From assembly GCA_004297335.1 (NCBI GenBank), contig SCUD01000158.1, positions 1-64,000 of the forward strand: a DNA stretch of 64,000 bases, written 5' to 3'. The notes beneath the pieces are model-generated. The model was not told the origin of the DNA. It worked only from the letters and a program-made list of their open reading frames with translations, and ran no database searches. The position numbers were made by a program, and so were the translations under genes. The number at the start of each line of letters is the position of its first letter. The first letter of the stretch is position 1. Of this stretch, positions 1-8,700 are shown one piece after another. Origin of the DNA: Gammaproteobacteria bacterium. Lineage in GTDB: Bacteria; Pseudomonadota; Gammaproteobacteria; Steroidobacterales; Steroidobacteraceae.

Positions 1-234
1 CAGCGACAACCCGACACCATGCAGGCTGAGGCCGTAGTCACGACGAACCGCATCGATCACCTCGAGCTGGCGGCCACCGTCGGCGAAGAAATTCTCACTG
101 TGGACCTCGACCCAGGGGATGGCCGGCCGGTGCTGCAGGAATTCATCGTGATGAAACGCACGCAGGCCGATCCCGGCAAGCGCCGGGATCGGCCGCGCGC
201 CAACAGCGGGCACCTTGCCTGCTGTCGGATTCAT
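1..234 (-). CDS. bufB: BufB-type MNIO (DUF692) enzyme, N-terminal 78 residues, cut by the window edge
   Basis: This is the first 78 codons of a DUF692 protein running off the left edge. The multinuclear non-haem iron oxidase (MNIO) family, as BufB, oxidatively modifies cysteines of bufferin precursor peptides. Visible family hallmarks are GIGLRAFHHDEFL near residues 21-33, WVEVHSENFF near 41-50 and LSLHGVGLSL at 69-78; the His and Glu in these motifs are expected iron ligands. The ATG at 234-232 overlaps the bufA stop as TGATG, which indicates translational coupling. A BufC-like DUF2063 partner would be expected beyond the window but cannot be seen. Family identity is secure from the motifs; substrate assignment rests on the adjacent precursor. 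Confidence 0.88.
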   Translation of the reverse strand, partial: MNPTAGKVPAVGARPIPALAGIGLRAFHHDEFLQHRPAIPWVEVHSENFFADGGRQLEVIDAVRRDYGLSLHGVGLSL

Positions 235-509
235 CAACCCGCCGTCTGGCCGGGCGTCGTGGAGCCGCCCTCGGCATCGCACTCCGCCTTGGTCGCGTAC
301 TTCCACTCGGCCGGGTCATTGTCGACCTTGGCCTGGCCCTGGCAGGCGTGGCCGTTGGCCGCACAGCCGTTGTGCCCGGCCTTGGCCACCCCGTAGCACT
401 TGAGCTTGTCGGAATCACCGGCGACCGCAGCGCCGCTGGCGAGCCCGAGGGCTCCGAACGCCACCAGGCTGCTGATCGCCGTCGAGACGATGAATGAACC
501 GTTTTTCAT
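234..509 (-). CDS. bufA: Bufferin precursor peptide (DUF2282, BufA1-like)
   Basis: This 91-residue exported peptide is the likely substrate of the adjacent MNIO enzyme. Residues 1-30 form a signal peptide ending ASGAAVA. The mature part has four cysteines in the DUF2282 pattern: KCYGVAKAGHNGC, then HACQG, then KAEC. In characterised bufferins, MNIO enzymes convert core cysteines to thiooxazoles, and the periplasmic product binds copper. The unusually long cleavable signal peptide on a ribosomal peptide precursor is typical of this family. The ATG at 509 is preceded by a good Shine-Dalgarno (GGAGAG), and the stop overlaps bufB. A role in copper buffering is inferred from the family, not shown by the sequence. 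Confidence 0.88.
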   Translation of the reverse strand: MKNGSFIVSTAISSLVAFGALGLASGAAVAGDSDKLKCYGVAKAGHNGCAANGHACQGQAKVDNDPAEWKYATKAECDAEGGSTTPGQTAG

Positions 510-596
510 GAAATTGCTCTCCGATCAATGGATTGGGACTTGAAGCAGGCCCCCGGGGAACCCGGCGCGCGGGCTAACCGTATTGGCCTGAGCGTT

Positions 597-623
597 GGAC
601 GCGCGCGGCGGGCGATCCTTACA
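597..623 (-). promoter_or_regulatory. Possible ECF-sigma promoter for the bufferin operon
   Basis: On the minus strand TGTAAGG (623-617) lies 15 bp before CGTCC (601-597), about 90 bp upstream of bufA. This resembles the GTAAC-N15-17-CGTC layout of ECF-type promoters, and some bufferin operons are known to be controlled by ECF sigma factors. No sigma or anti-sigma gene is visible in the window, so the call rests on pattern alone. Confidence 0.35.
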
Positions 624-658
624 CTCAACACTGGTCCCGGATCGGAGGAGCGTCCGCC

Positions 659-3418
659 ATGCGTCACCTGCACAAGGCCGGCATCACCGCACTGCTGGCC
701 TGCGTGCTGGTCCCACTCGCCGGCTGCGAGCGCGGTTATCACCTGCTCTACGGTCTGATCGACGAACAGGGCCAGTGGACCGCCGAGCCACGCTTCGACG
801 CACTCGAGCCCCCGGCCGCGGGACTTGCCGCGGCGAGGCAGGGCGACCTCTGGGGATTCGTCGGACCCTCCGGCGAGTGGACTGTCGAGCCGCGCTACTC
901 CGCAGTACGGTCCTTCAGTGAAGGCCGCGCCGCGGTGCGGCAGGACGAGCGGTGGCGATTCATCGATCGCAGTGGCGAGGTCGTTATCCCGGGCCCGTTC
1001 ACGGACGCGCAGTCCTTTGATGGCGGCATGGCCGCCGTGCAGACCGAGGCCGGCTGGGGCTTCGTCGACAGTACCGGCCGCTTCGTCATAGAGCCCCGCT
1101 TCGAGGAGCTGGGTGCCTGGCCGGAAGGCCTCTCGGAGCGGGCGCTCGTCCGCTGCTTCAGCGAGGGACTGTGCGCCGTGAAAACAGCGGCCGGCTGGGG
1201 CTACATCGATCGCGCCGGCCGACAGGTCATCGAGCCGGCGTTCGGCGGGGCCGACTGGTTCCGCGAGGGCCGCGCCAGGGTGCGCGTGAGCAGTGATACC
1301 GGCGACGGCGCAGTCGGATTCATCGACCGCCGCGGCCGCTGGGCCATCGCGCCGCGCTTCCGCGAGGCCCTGTGGTTCTCCGGCGGGCGCGCGATCGCCG
1401 TGCCGCAGGGCTCCGCGGAGCCTGCGCCGCCGGCCGTGATGATCGACGCAGAGGGCCGCGAGATCGCCGTCCTCGGCTGGGAGCCCTTTCATCAACTCGG
1501 CGACGAGGTCGCGGGATTCCTGAGGGCCACGGCACCGGACTACTTTGCTGACGGGCTGATGCCGGCCACTCGCGAGGGTGCCTGGGGATTCATGAACCGC
1601 CAGGGCGACTGGGTCATCGAGCCCCGCTTCGGGCTGGCGATGCCGTTCCGGAACGGGGTGGCGGCTGTCGCCCGCGACAAGGGGCAGAAGCTGGAAGACC
1701 TGTTCGACGATAACGAATGGGGCTTGATGGACAACTCCGGACGCTGGATCCGCGAGCCAGCGCCGTTCCTGCCCGGCCGCTATGGCGACCCGTGGCTGAT
1801 GGCCGCGCAGCACGGACTGCAGGGCCTGCTCGATCGCGATGGCCGCTGGCACGTGTCGCCGCGCTTCGCCAGCGTGGATGACTGGCTGCAACTGCCAGGG
1901 ATGCACAGCGGCTACCAGGAAGGCCAGCTGGTTGCGGCCATCTTCGCGGACCATCGCTGGATCATCGTGGACCGACACGGGCGGACGCGGGACACCGCGA
2001 ACTTCGAGTGGCTGGATGCACTCGGGCCACCATCCGGGCCCGAGGTCCTCACCGTGCTGAACAACGGCCGCTGGGGTCTCACCGACCAGCGGTTGCGCGT
2101 GCTGCTGCCGGCACAGCTCGACACGAGGCCCCAGCGATCGGGAGGACTGATCAAGGCTGTGCACGAAGGACGGACCGGCTGCCTCGACCTGCGCGGCCGG
2201 TGGGTCATACCCGCGGAATTCGCCGACATTCAAGAGTGTCAGCCTGGTGCAATCGCCGCGGCAAGCGACACCGGCTGGGGTATCTGGCGGCCCGGGAACG
2301 GCTGGCTGCTGCCGCCGCAGCACAAGGCCGTGTGGTCGCTGTGGACGGACCACTGGGAAGTCGAGTCCGATGATGGCTGGCACATCTTCCGGCTTGAGCC
2401 AGGCGCAACGATTGCCGTGCCGATGCCTGGTGGACCCTACGCTGCGATCGCATACGCGACCAAGCAGGTGAGCATGGCCCGGCGCGGCGATCGCTTTGCT
2501 CCGATCACCGAGGCTCACCCCGTACCCGCGGATTTTCCGTTCGAGCAATTCGATGCCCGATACATGGACGCACCGGATGGTCGCGCGCAGTGGCTGACAG
2601 CCGTACGGGCAGACGGGCACTGGGGCCTGCTCGATGCCGCCGGCAGGCTGCGGTTGCCGGTCCGCTTCGATGAGATCGGCTCCGCCTGGAATGGCCTGGT
2701 CGCAGTAGCGATCGATGGCGCCTGGGGCATCGTCGATCTCGACGGCCGCGAGCTGTTCGCCGCAGGATTCGCTGGCGCGGTTCCAGTCAGCCGGAAGGTC
2801 GTTGCCTTTCGGGAGGGGGATCTGTGGGGGCTGGCCGACCGCACCGGCAAGGTGCTGTCCGCGCCGAAGTTCGAAGGCATCACGCACAAGGGCAAGTGGC
2901 TGCTGGTCACTCTGCCCGCCGAGCGCGGCAGCGACAGCGGGTCACCTGCGGCACGCTCAGGCCTGATCGATGTACGCGGACGCATGGTCGCCGAGCCCCG
3001 ATTCCATTCAATCGAGGAATTTTCCGGGGATCACTGGCTGGCGCGGGATGACGAGGGCTGGGTCCTGCTGGACAAGAACTCGGGCCTATCAGTCAGGAGG
3101 CTGCCGGGTGTCCAGAAGGTCGGGCACGTCGCGGAAGAACGGGCAGTGGCCGAGCTCCAGCCGGCAACGGCCGGTGGCCCGTCGTCTGGCTACCTGGACG
3201 CGCGCGGCGGCGTGGTGATCCCACCGCTATACGACCAGGCCTGGGGTTTCCGCGATGGCATCGCCGTCGTGGAACGCGCCGGCAAGTGCGGCGTCATCGA
3301 CCGTGACGGACGCATCGTTCTCGCGGTCCGCTACGACCACTGCAACCACCTGGCTGAAGGCCGGGTCGCCGCGGCCGTCGAGGCGCCGTTCGACCGGGAG
3401 CGCTGGCCGGGCCGGTAG
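659..3418 (+). CDS. WG-repeat outer-surface or periplasmic lipoprotein
   Basis: This 919-residue protein starts with a lipoprotein signal: basic N terminus, hydrophobic segment, lipobox LAGC with Cys at about residue 23. Nearly all the remainder is WG/DxxG repeats. I count about 19 recognisable units, such as WGFVDSTGRFVIEPRF, WGYIDRAGRQVIEPAF and WGLLDAAGRLRLPVRF. Each repeat has the W-G-[FLIY]-[IVML]-D-x-x-G-[RK] core followed by a strand ending P-x-F, expected to form a large beta-sheet scaffold. No catalytic motif was seen. GGAGGAG precedes the ATG. It is divergent from the bufferin operon, but no functional link is shown. WG proteins are usually binding or scaffold proteins of unknown role. 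Confidence 0.85.
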   Translation: MRHLHKAGITALLACVLVPLAGCERGYHLLYGLIDEQGQWTAEPRFDALEPPAAGLAAARQGDLWGFVGPSGEWTVEPRYSAVRSFSEGRAAVRQDERWRFIDRSGEVVIPGPFTDAQSFDGGMAAVQTEAGWGFVDSTGRFVIEPRFEELGAWPEGLSERALVRCFSEGLCAVKTAAGWGYIDRAGRQVIEPAFGGADWFREGRARVRVSSDTGDGAVGFIDRRGRWAIAPRFREALWFSGGRAIAVPQGSAEPAPPAVMIDAEGREIAVLGWEPFHQLGDEVAGFLRATAPDYFADGLMPATREGAWGFMNRQGDWVIEPRFGLAMPFRNGVAAVARDKGQKLEDLFDDNEWGLMDNSGRWIREPAPFLPGRYGDPWLMAAQHGLQGLLDRDGRWHVSPRFASVDDWLQLPGMHSGYQEGQLVAAIFADHRWIIVDRHGRTRDTANFEWLDALGPPSGPEVLTVLNNGRWGLTDQRLRVLLPAQLDTRPQRSGGLIKAVHEGRTGCLDLRGRWVIPAEFADIQECQPGAIAAASDTGWGIWRPGNGWLLPPQHKAVWSLWTDHWEVESDDGWHIFRLEPGATIAVPMPGGPYAAIAYATKQVSMARRGDRFAPITEAHPVPADFPFEQFDARYMDAPDGRAQWLTAVRADGHWGLLDAAGRLRLPVRFDEIGSAWNGLVAVAIDGAWGIVDLDGRELFAAGFAGAVPVSRKVVAFREGDLWGLADRTGKVLSAPKFEGITHKGKWLLVTLPAERGSDSGSPAARSGLIDVRGRMVAEPRFHSIEEFSGDHWLARDDEGWVLLDKNSGLSVRRLPGVQKVGHVAEERAVAELQPATAGGPSSGYLDARGGVVIPPLYDQAWGFRDGIAVVERAGKCGVIDRDGRIVLAVRYDHCNHLAEGRVAAAVEAPFDRERWPGR

Positions 3419-3452
3419 TGCCACCGGATCCAGCCCGGGCGGCACGAGTTTT

Positions 3453-3500
3453 CTGGACCGGCCTCCAGATCACACGCGAGTGTTTTGGACCTGCATCCAA
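3453..3500. promoter_or_regulatory. Twin 16-bp palindromes, probable operator pair for the AAA ATPase gene
   Basis: Two related inverted repeats, CTGGACCGGCCTCCAG at 3453-3468 and TTGGACCTGCATCCAA at 3485-3500, share the pattern TGGACC-N-GC-N-TCCA. Their centres are 32 bp apart, about three helical turns, so both faces align. They lie 21-68 bp upstream of the ATPase start at 3521, where promoter elements would be expected. The layout suggests cooperative binding of a dimeric regulator, possibly the ATPase itself, since it carries a predicted helix-turn-helix segment. Confidence 0.5.
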
Positions 3501-3520
3501 ATTGGCCGTATCATGACCCG

Positions 3521-4630
3521 ATGAAGCGGTATCTCAGAAGCCAGATCCTCGACGACCTGAAGCACAAGATGGTCTTCCTGGGCGGCCCCCGCCAGGTCGG
3601 CAAGACCACGCTGGCCAGGAGCCTGTTGCGGAGCGATTCCGCCTATTTCAACTGGGACTTCGGCGAGCATCGCGAGAAGATCCTGAAAATGGAGTTCCCG
3701 CGCCAGCCGCTGCTGGTGCTCGATGAACTGCACAAGTACCGGAAGTGGCGCAACTATCTCAAGGGCTTCTACGACGTCAGAGGCAAGGACTACCAGATTC
3801 TCGTCACCGGCAGTGCGCGGCTGGACTATTACCGCTTCGGCGGCGACTCGCTGCAGGGCCGGTACCACTATTTGCGCCTGCACCCGTTCTCAGCCGCGGA
3901 ACTGCGGATCCGCACCGCGGCCAGCCTGATGGACCTGATACGGCTCAGTGGTTTCCCGGAGCCATTCCTGGCCGGCTCCGAGGACCAGGCACGACGCTGG
4001 TCGCGGGAGCACCGCCAGTTCCTGCTGCAGCAGGAACTGCGCGATCTCGAGTCGATCCACGACCTCGGTCAGATGGAACTGCTGATGCTGCGCCTGCCGG
4101 AGCTGGTCGGTTCACCGCTGTCCATCAACGCACTGACCGAAGACCTGCAGATCAGCCACAAGACCATCGCGCGGTGGCTGGAGATCCTCGAACGCATCTA
4201 TGCGATCTTCCGGCTGGCGCCGTTCGGTGCGCCGCGGATCCGCGCGGTCAAGAAGGCGCAAAAGCACTACCACTTCGACTGGAACGTCATTGCCGATCAG
4301 GGGCCACGCTTCGAGAACGTGATCGCGGCACAGCTGCTGAAGTGGGTGCACTTCCAGATCGACACCACCGGGCACGACATGGAATTGCGGTACTTTCGCG
4401 ACACGGATGGCCGGGAAGTCGACTTCGTCGTGCTGCGCAGCCGTCGCCCGCTGTTGCTGGTCGAGGCCCGCTGGAGTGACAGCGATGTCGCTCCGGGACT
4501 CCGGTACCTGAAGGAACGATTCCCGGAAGCGGAAGCCTGGCAGATCTCCGCGACCGGCCGGAAGGACTACGTGTCGCGCGAGGGCATTCGCGTGGCACCG
4601 GCGCTCGAGCTGCTGTCGGCACTGGTCTGA
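3521..4630 (+). CDS. AAA ATPase with C-terminal DUF4143 domain
   Basis: This 369-residue protein has an N-terminal AAA_14 NTPase: Walker A GGPRQVGKTTLA near residues 21-32 and Walker B LLVLDELHK near 65-73, with sensor-like ILVTGSARLD after it. The middle segment (SINALTEDLQISHKTIARWLEIL) looks like a winged helix. The C-terminal DUF4143 region ends in a nuclease-like core, GREVDFVVLRSRRPLLLVEAR, resembling the D-x-x-x-E-x-K fold but with Arg where Lys is expected. I chose the ATG at 3521 because the upstream in-frame ATG would place an operator-like palindrome inside the gene. Members are common as solitary, horizontally mobile genes of unknown function. Confidence 0.85.
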   Translation: MKRYLRSQILDDLKHKMVFLGGPRQVGKTTLARSLLRSDSAYFNWDFGEHREKILKMEFPRQPLLVLDELHKYRKWRNYLKGFYDVRGKDYQILVTGSARLDYYRFGGDSLQGRYHYLRLHPFSAAELRIRTAASLMDLIRLSGFPEPFLAGSEDQARRWSREHRQFLLQQELRDLESIHDLGQMELLMLRLPELVGSPLSINALTEDLQISHKTIARWLEILERIYAIFRLAPFGAPRIRAVKKAQKHYHFDWNVIADQGPRFENVIAAQLLKWVHFQIDTTGHDMELRYFRDTDGREVDFVVLRSRRPLLLVEARWSDSDVAPGLRYLKERFPEAEAWQISATGRKDYVSREGIRVAPALELLSALV

Positions 4631-4673
4631 CTCCCCACCGCACGCGCAGCCTGGACCTCTGCCGGGAAAGCCT

Positions 4674-5375
4674 TCATGAGTCTGCCCGCGCTGGCTGCGC
4701 GTACAGAACCTGCACGATCTCCGCGGCGATCGCCACCGCGATCTCCGCCGGACGCCGTCCGCCGAGCGGAAGGCCGACCGGTGCATGGATGCGCGCCAGC
4801 GCCGCGTCGGCGACACCGTCCGCGCGCAGGCGTTCGAGGCGCGCGGCATGCGTCCTGCGGCTGCCGAGCGCGCCGATAAAGAAGGCGTCGCTCGCGAGCG
4901 CGATGCGGAGCGCGGGATCATCCAGCTTCGGATCGTGCGTCAATGTGACGACCGCCGTGCGACTGTCCGGAGCGAGCGCACTGAGCGCCTCATCGGGCCA
5001 GGTAGTCGTCAGCGCGACGTCCGGGAAGCGCGCCGTGGAGGCAAACGCGGTGCGCGGATCGACGATCGTCACGCCGAAACCGAGCGCGCGCGCGATCGGC
5101 ACCAGCGCCTGTGAGACATGCACCGCGCCGACGAGCACGAGCCGCAGCGACGGATTCCAGGCGCGCAGGAACAATCCGCCGTCCAGCATGCCACTGGTAT
5201 CGGTCGCGAGCTGGCGCCGCACCTGCGCCAGCGAATCAGCGGGTATCTCGAGTTCGCCTTCGACGCCACCGTCGTGGACCAGCGCCTGCGCACCCGAACC
5301 CAGTTCGGTGACGACGGCGACCGGCCGGCCGGCAGTGCGCAACGCCTGCAGGCGCCCGAGCAGTACCGCCTTCAC
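4674..5375 (-). CDS. XdhC-family protein, C-terminal (Rossmann) part
   Basis: This 233-residue protein corresponds to the C-terminal half of XdhC/CoxI molybdenum hydroxylase maturation factors. The Rossmann-like core begins at LRLVLVGAVHVSQALVPIA (about residue 90) and is followed by VTIVDPR, a conserved LTHDPKLDDPAL segment and the hallmark FFIGALGSRRTHAARLERL. The start is GTG at 5375, overlapping the stop of the preceding gene as GTGA. XdhC proteins bind molybdenum cofactor and help insert the sulfurated form into xanthine-dehydrogenase-type enzymes. No molybdoenzyme gene is in view, so its client is unknown. Confidence 0.82.
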   Translation of the reverse strand: MKAVLLGRLQALRTAGRPVAVVTELGSGAQALVHDGGVEGELEIPADSLAQVRRQLATDTSGMLDGGLFLRAWNPSLRLVLVGAVHVSQALVPIARALGFGVTIVDPRTAFASTARFPDVALTTTWPDEALSALAPDSRTAVVTLTHDPKLDDPALRIALASDAFFIGALGSRRTHAARLERLRADGVADAALARIHAPVGLPLGGRRPAEIAVAIAAEIVQVLYAQPARADS

Positions 5376-5716
5376 GTGACCGGCTCGACGTAGATCGCGA
5401 TGTCTCCGCCACAGGACAGGCCGACTTCCCAGGCCCGCTCGTCGCTGACACCGAAAGTCAGCAGCCGCGGCTTGCCGTCCCGCAGGATCTCGCGGGCCTC
5501 GGCGATGACCGCACTCTCGACGCAACCGCCGGAAACCGAGCCGGCAAACACACCCGCGTCGTCGACGACCATCTGGCTGCCGATCGGCAGCGGCGACGAG
5601 CCCCAGGTACGAACGACGGTCGCGAGCGCAACCTGGCGGCCCGCGCGGCGCCAGCCCGCTGCGATCTCGATCGCGTCACTGGCGTCGGTTGTCCCTGGTG
5701 CACCGGATACGCTCAT
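5372..5716 (-). CDS. XdhC/CoxI-family protein, N-terminal part
   Basis: This 114-residue protein matches the XdhC_CoxI N-terminal domain. Visible hallmarks are VALATVVRTWGSSPLPIGSQM (roughly residues 28-48), the GSVSGGCVESAV motif near 58-69 and a conserved cysteine in GLSCGGDI. In full-length XdhC this domain precedes the Rossmann domain on one chain. Here they are separate genes joined by a 4-bp GTGA overlap, so co-translation and complex formation are likely. The split is a known organisation in some proteobacteria and is not obviously a frameshift, because the second gene has its own start. The function is maturation of a molybdenum hydroxylase, by family. Confidence 0.82.
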   Translation of the reverse strand: MSVSGAPGTTDASDAIEIAAGWRRAGRQVALATVVRTWGSSPLPIGSQMVVDDAGVFAGSVSGGCVESAVIAEAREILRDGKPRLLTFGVSDERAWEVGLSCGGDIAIYVEPVT

Positions 5717-5768
5717 GCCCCGCTCCTGCCGTCGTCATCAAGAACGGCATTGTAGGCGATGCCGACCG

Positions 5769-8700
5769 TCAGGGTGCCGAGCCCTCGAACGTGACCGGAC
5801 CGGAAAGAGTTGCGTGCCTGAGACCCGACCGATCCACTCGCAGGGACAACCGCAGCGGACCCGAATCCCCGACACAGGTCCGGCCTCGCCTTTCGCAGGC
5901 ATGCCAGTTGTCGCCGTACCGCAGCCAGGCCTGATTCGCGCCGACGTACAGCTCAGCCGCCGATTCCACGCCGCCGGAACTCGCATGGCCGACAAAGTAC
6001 TGCGAACCCGGCGGAATCACCGGCAGTGAAAGCGTGGACGGCTGCGCCGGACCCGAGTGAATGCGCAGAGTGGGCGGCGCGGCCGCATCGAATCCCTCCG
6101 GTTGTTCGTAGGCGTTGCGTTCGCCGCCGGTAATCGTGAGGCGGATCCGTGAGCCTGCGTGGAAGAGATACGACACGGGATGCAGGTCGAAAGTGACTGG
6201 CACCGGTTCGCCCGGCGGCAACGGCTGGAGAGCGTCACGGGTACTCGGATGATACGGCAGGCCCAGCTCGCTCCACGGCGGCACCTGGGCGAGGGCCCGG
6301 TGCGAGGCACGCATCGCACCATCCGTGACGTAACGGGACCGGCCCTCGGCATCGACTTCACTGAGCCAGGCGACCAGATCCACGTCCCTGGCATCCGCGC
6401 TCAGCCACAGGCTGGCTACGGGATGTCCGGTCACCTCGGTGTCGGCTGCGAGCGGAGCACTGGTGTAGCTCAGGCCACGCTGGTCGATTCCGGTCGTCAT
6501 GTCACCGCCCCAGCTGCGGTTGAGGCGGTTGAAATTGCCATCGAATGCCGCGACCTCCGCATCGACCCGATAGGCATCCGCTGCCGCCGCGGCCGGCGGA
6601 GACTGAGTGAGCGAGTGGGTACCCGGCGCAATGAAGTAGCGCGTGCTCACCTGGCCCGGCAGCGGCCATTCGGCGGCCCAGTTCCAGACCGGCTCGCCCA
6701 TGCGGTTGATGGTCTCGTAGCGCACCGGCGGCGACTGCCGGCGAACTGACCCCTTCAGGACCTCGTCGAACCAGGCGAAGAGTTCCTCGCGAATCAGTGC
6801 GCCGCCTTCGGTTCTCGCGAACAGGCCATGGCGCCAGGCGCCCAGCGTGATCCGCCCGCCGAAGGCTTTCCAGGCCAGCAACTGGCCGCGCGGTGAGGAA
6901 TCGTGCCAGCCGGCATGCTGGAATACCTGGACGCCGGCGGCACGCACGTCCTCGATGCGCTCCGGCATCACCGACTCGGTGATGCCCGGCGCATAGCCAA
7001 GGAGCGGGTTCACCTGGTCGCGCGCGAAGTGAGGCAGCCACAGGTCACGCAGCGTCTGGTTGGCACGATGTTCTTCATGCGCGGCCTGCGCCAACGGATG
7101 TGGAGCGACATCATCGTCCACCGGTTCGCCGGGGGGCCCCTGGCCGGCACGGAGCGGCGCCCCGGCGAGGGCCGTGACACCATTCGGATTCAACTGGTAG
7201 TAGAGATCGGGGTTTGCGACCGAGGGAGCGATGGCAATCAGGCCGGCCGGCCTTTCGGCCGCAGTGAGCCACTGGATGTAGCCGAGGTTCGACAGGCCAT
7301 ACATGGCCACCTTGCCGTTCGCCCAGGGCTGCCGTGCCAGCCACTCGATCACGTCGGCAGCGTCACGGCCATTCTGGCGCGTCAGGAACGGCGTCGACGC
7401 TCCGAAGGAGGCGCCGAAACCGCGCGGCTCCATCCAGGCGACGACATAGCCGCGACGCACGAGTTCTCCGAGCCCGAGGTCGGCGGTGATCCGGCCATCG
7501 AGATCGCGCGGGCGCTGCCCGAGCGCATGCACCAGGATGACCGGCAGCGGCGAGGATTCCGGCGTCCCGGCACTGACCGGGCGGAAAACCGCCACCGCCA
7601 GTCGGGTGCCGTCGCGCACCGTCACGTACTGTGAGCTGCGCTGGGAGGCGTCGTAGCGCACCCCGGCAACAGCGGGCTCACCAGCGCAGGAACCGGCCGT
7701 GGCACCGCAATGGCGCAACAGCGAAGCGGGCCGGTGACGGACGAATCGCGCGGTCCCGGCTGCATCCCCGGTGCGGCGCGCGACATCCGCGGGCGTGAGC
7801 CGCCAGCGACCGGTCTCGATCCGTTCCTCGAGCGACCGCAGGGCGGCGCTGCGCTCGGCCGGCGTGAACCGACAGTGTCCGGCACCCTGCACGAACAGCT
7901 GGCCGAGCCGATCGCTGGTGCCGGCCTGCGCAGCGAGGTCCTCCAGTGCACGCGCATTGCTGGCGATGGTCATGCCGTCGCCGACTTCATGCAGGGTCAG
8001 GACCGGCACCCGCAAGCGCCCGGTCGGCACGTAGTGGGCGCGCAGGTAGGCCACGGCGGCCGCATCGGCTTGGATCCGCGGGGCCGCTGCCAGCGCGGCC
8101 AGATCCGCCTCCAGGTCGAGCCCGGCCTCGCGATACCGCGCCTGCACGAATGGCTCCCGGCCCGAGGCGCGCAGTTGCGCACGATAATCGACGCCCACAT
8201 TCCAAGAGGTGATCCCACCGGCGCGCCGCTCCTGGTCAACGCGCGGCAGGAAGATCCCGGCGACGACCGCCTTGGCGAGTTCCTCGACCTGGCGGACCGT
8301 TTCTTCCGCGCCCGGTGCCGCTGCGGCCGGATCGGTCCACGGCGGAATCTGCGCCAGGGTGGCCGCCAGCGCGATGCGCGCTCGTCCCTCCGGGCTCTGC
8401 CGGGCCTGCTCCAGCACGGCCAACACCCGCCTGGCGTTGGCCGGGTCGTCATCGATACCGACGAGCCGGATATCCGATGCCGGTGCCAGCAGGCTGCGGA
8501 AGGCGAAGGCGCCGTCGAGTGCGGTGTTCAGCATGCCGAGCGCGCCGCCGGTGGAACCGCACACGGACAATGCTCCATCGATGCGCAGGTCATCGCGCTC
8601 TGCGAGCGCAACCGTCACCAGGCCGCCCATGGAGTCACCCCAGGCGATCGCCCGCTTCGGTGCGCCGAATCTTGCAGTGAATTCCTGCAGCACCCGGACC

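Noticed and set aside
506-2887. 793-codon open frame on the minus strand opposite the WG-repeat gene
   Set aside because: It is antisense to a protein with clear WG repeats and a lipobox; its translation has no domain and a GC-driven composition.
3485-3520. Upstream in-frame ATG of the AAA/DUF4143 gene
   Set aside because: It would run through an operator-like palindrome and add 12 residues not expected before the family start MKRYLRSQ.
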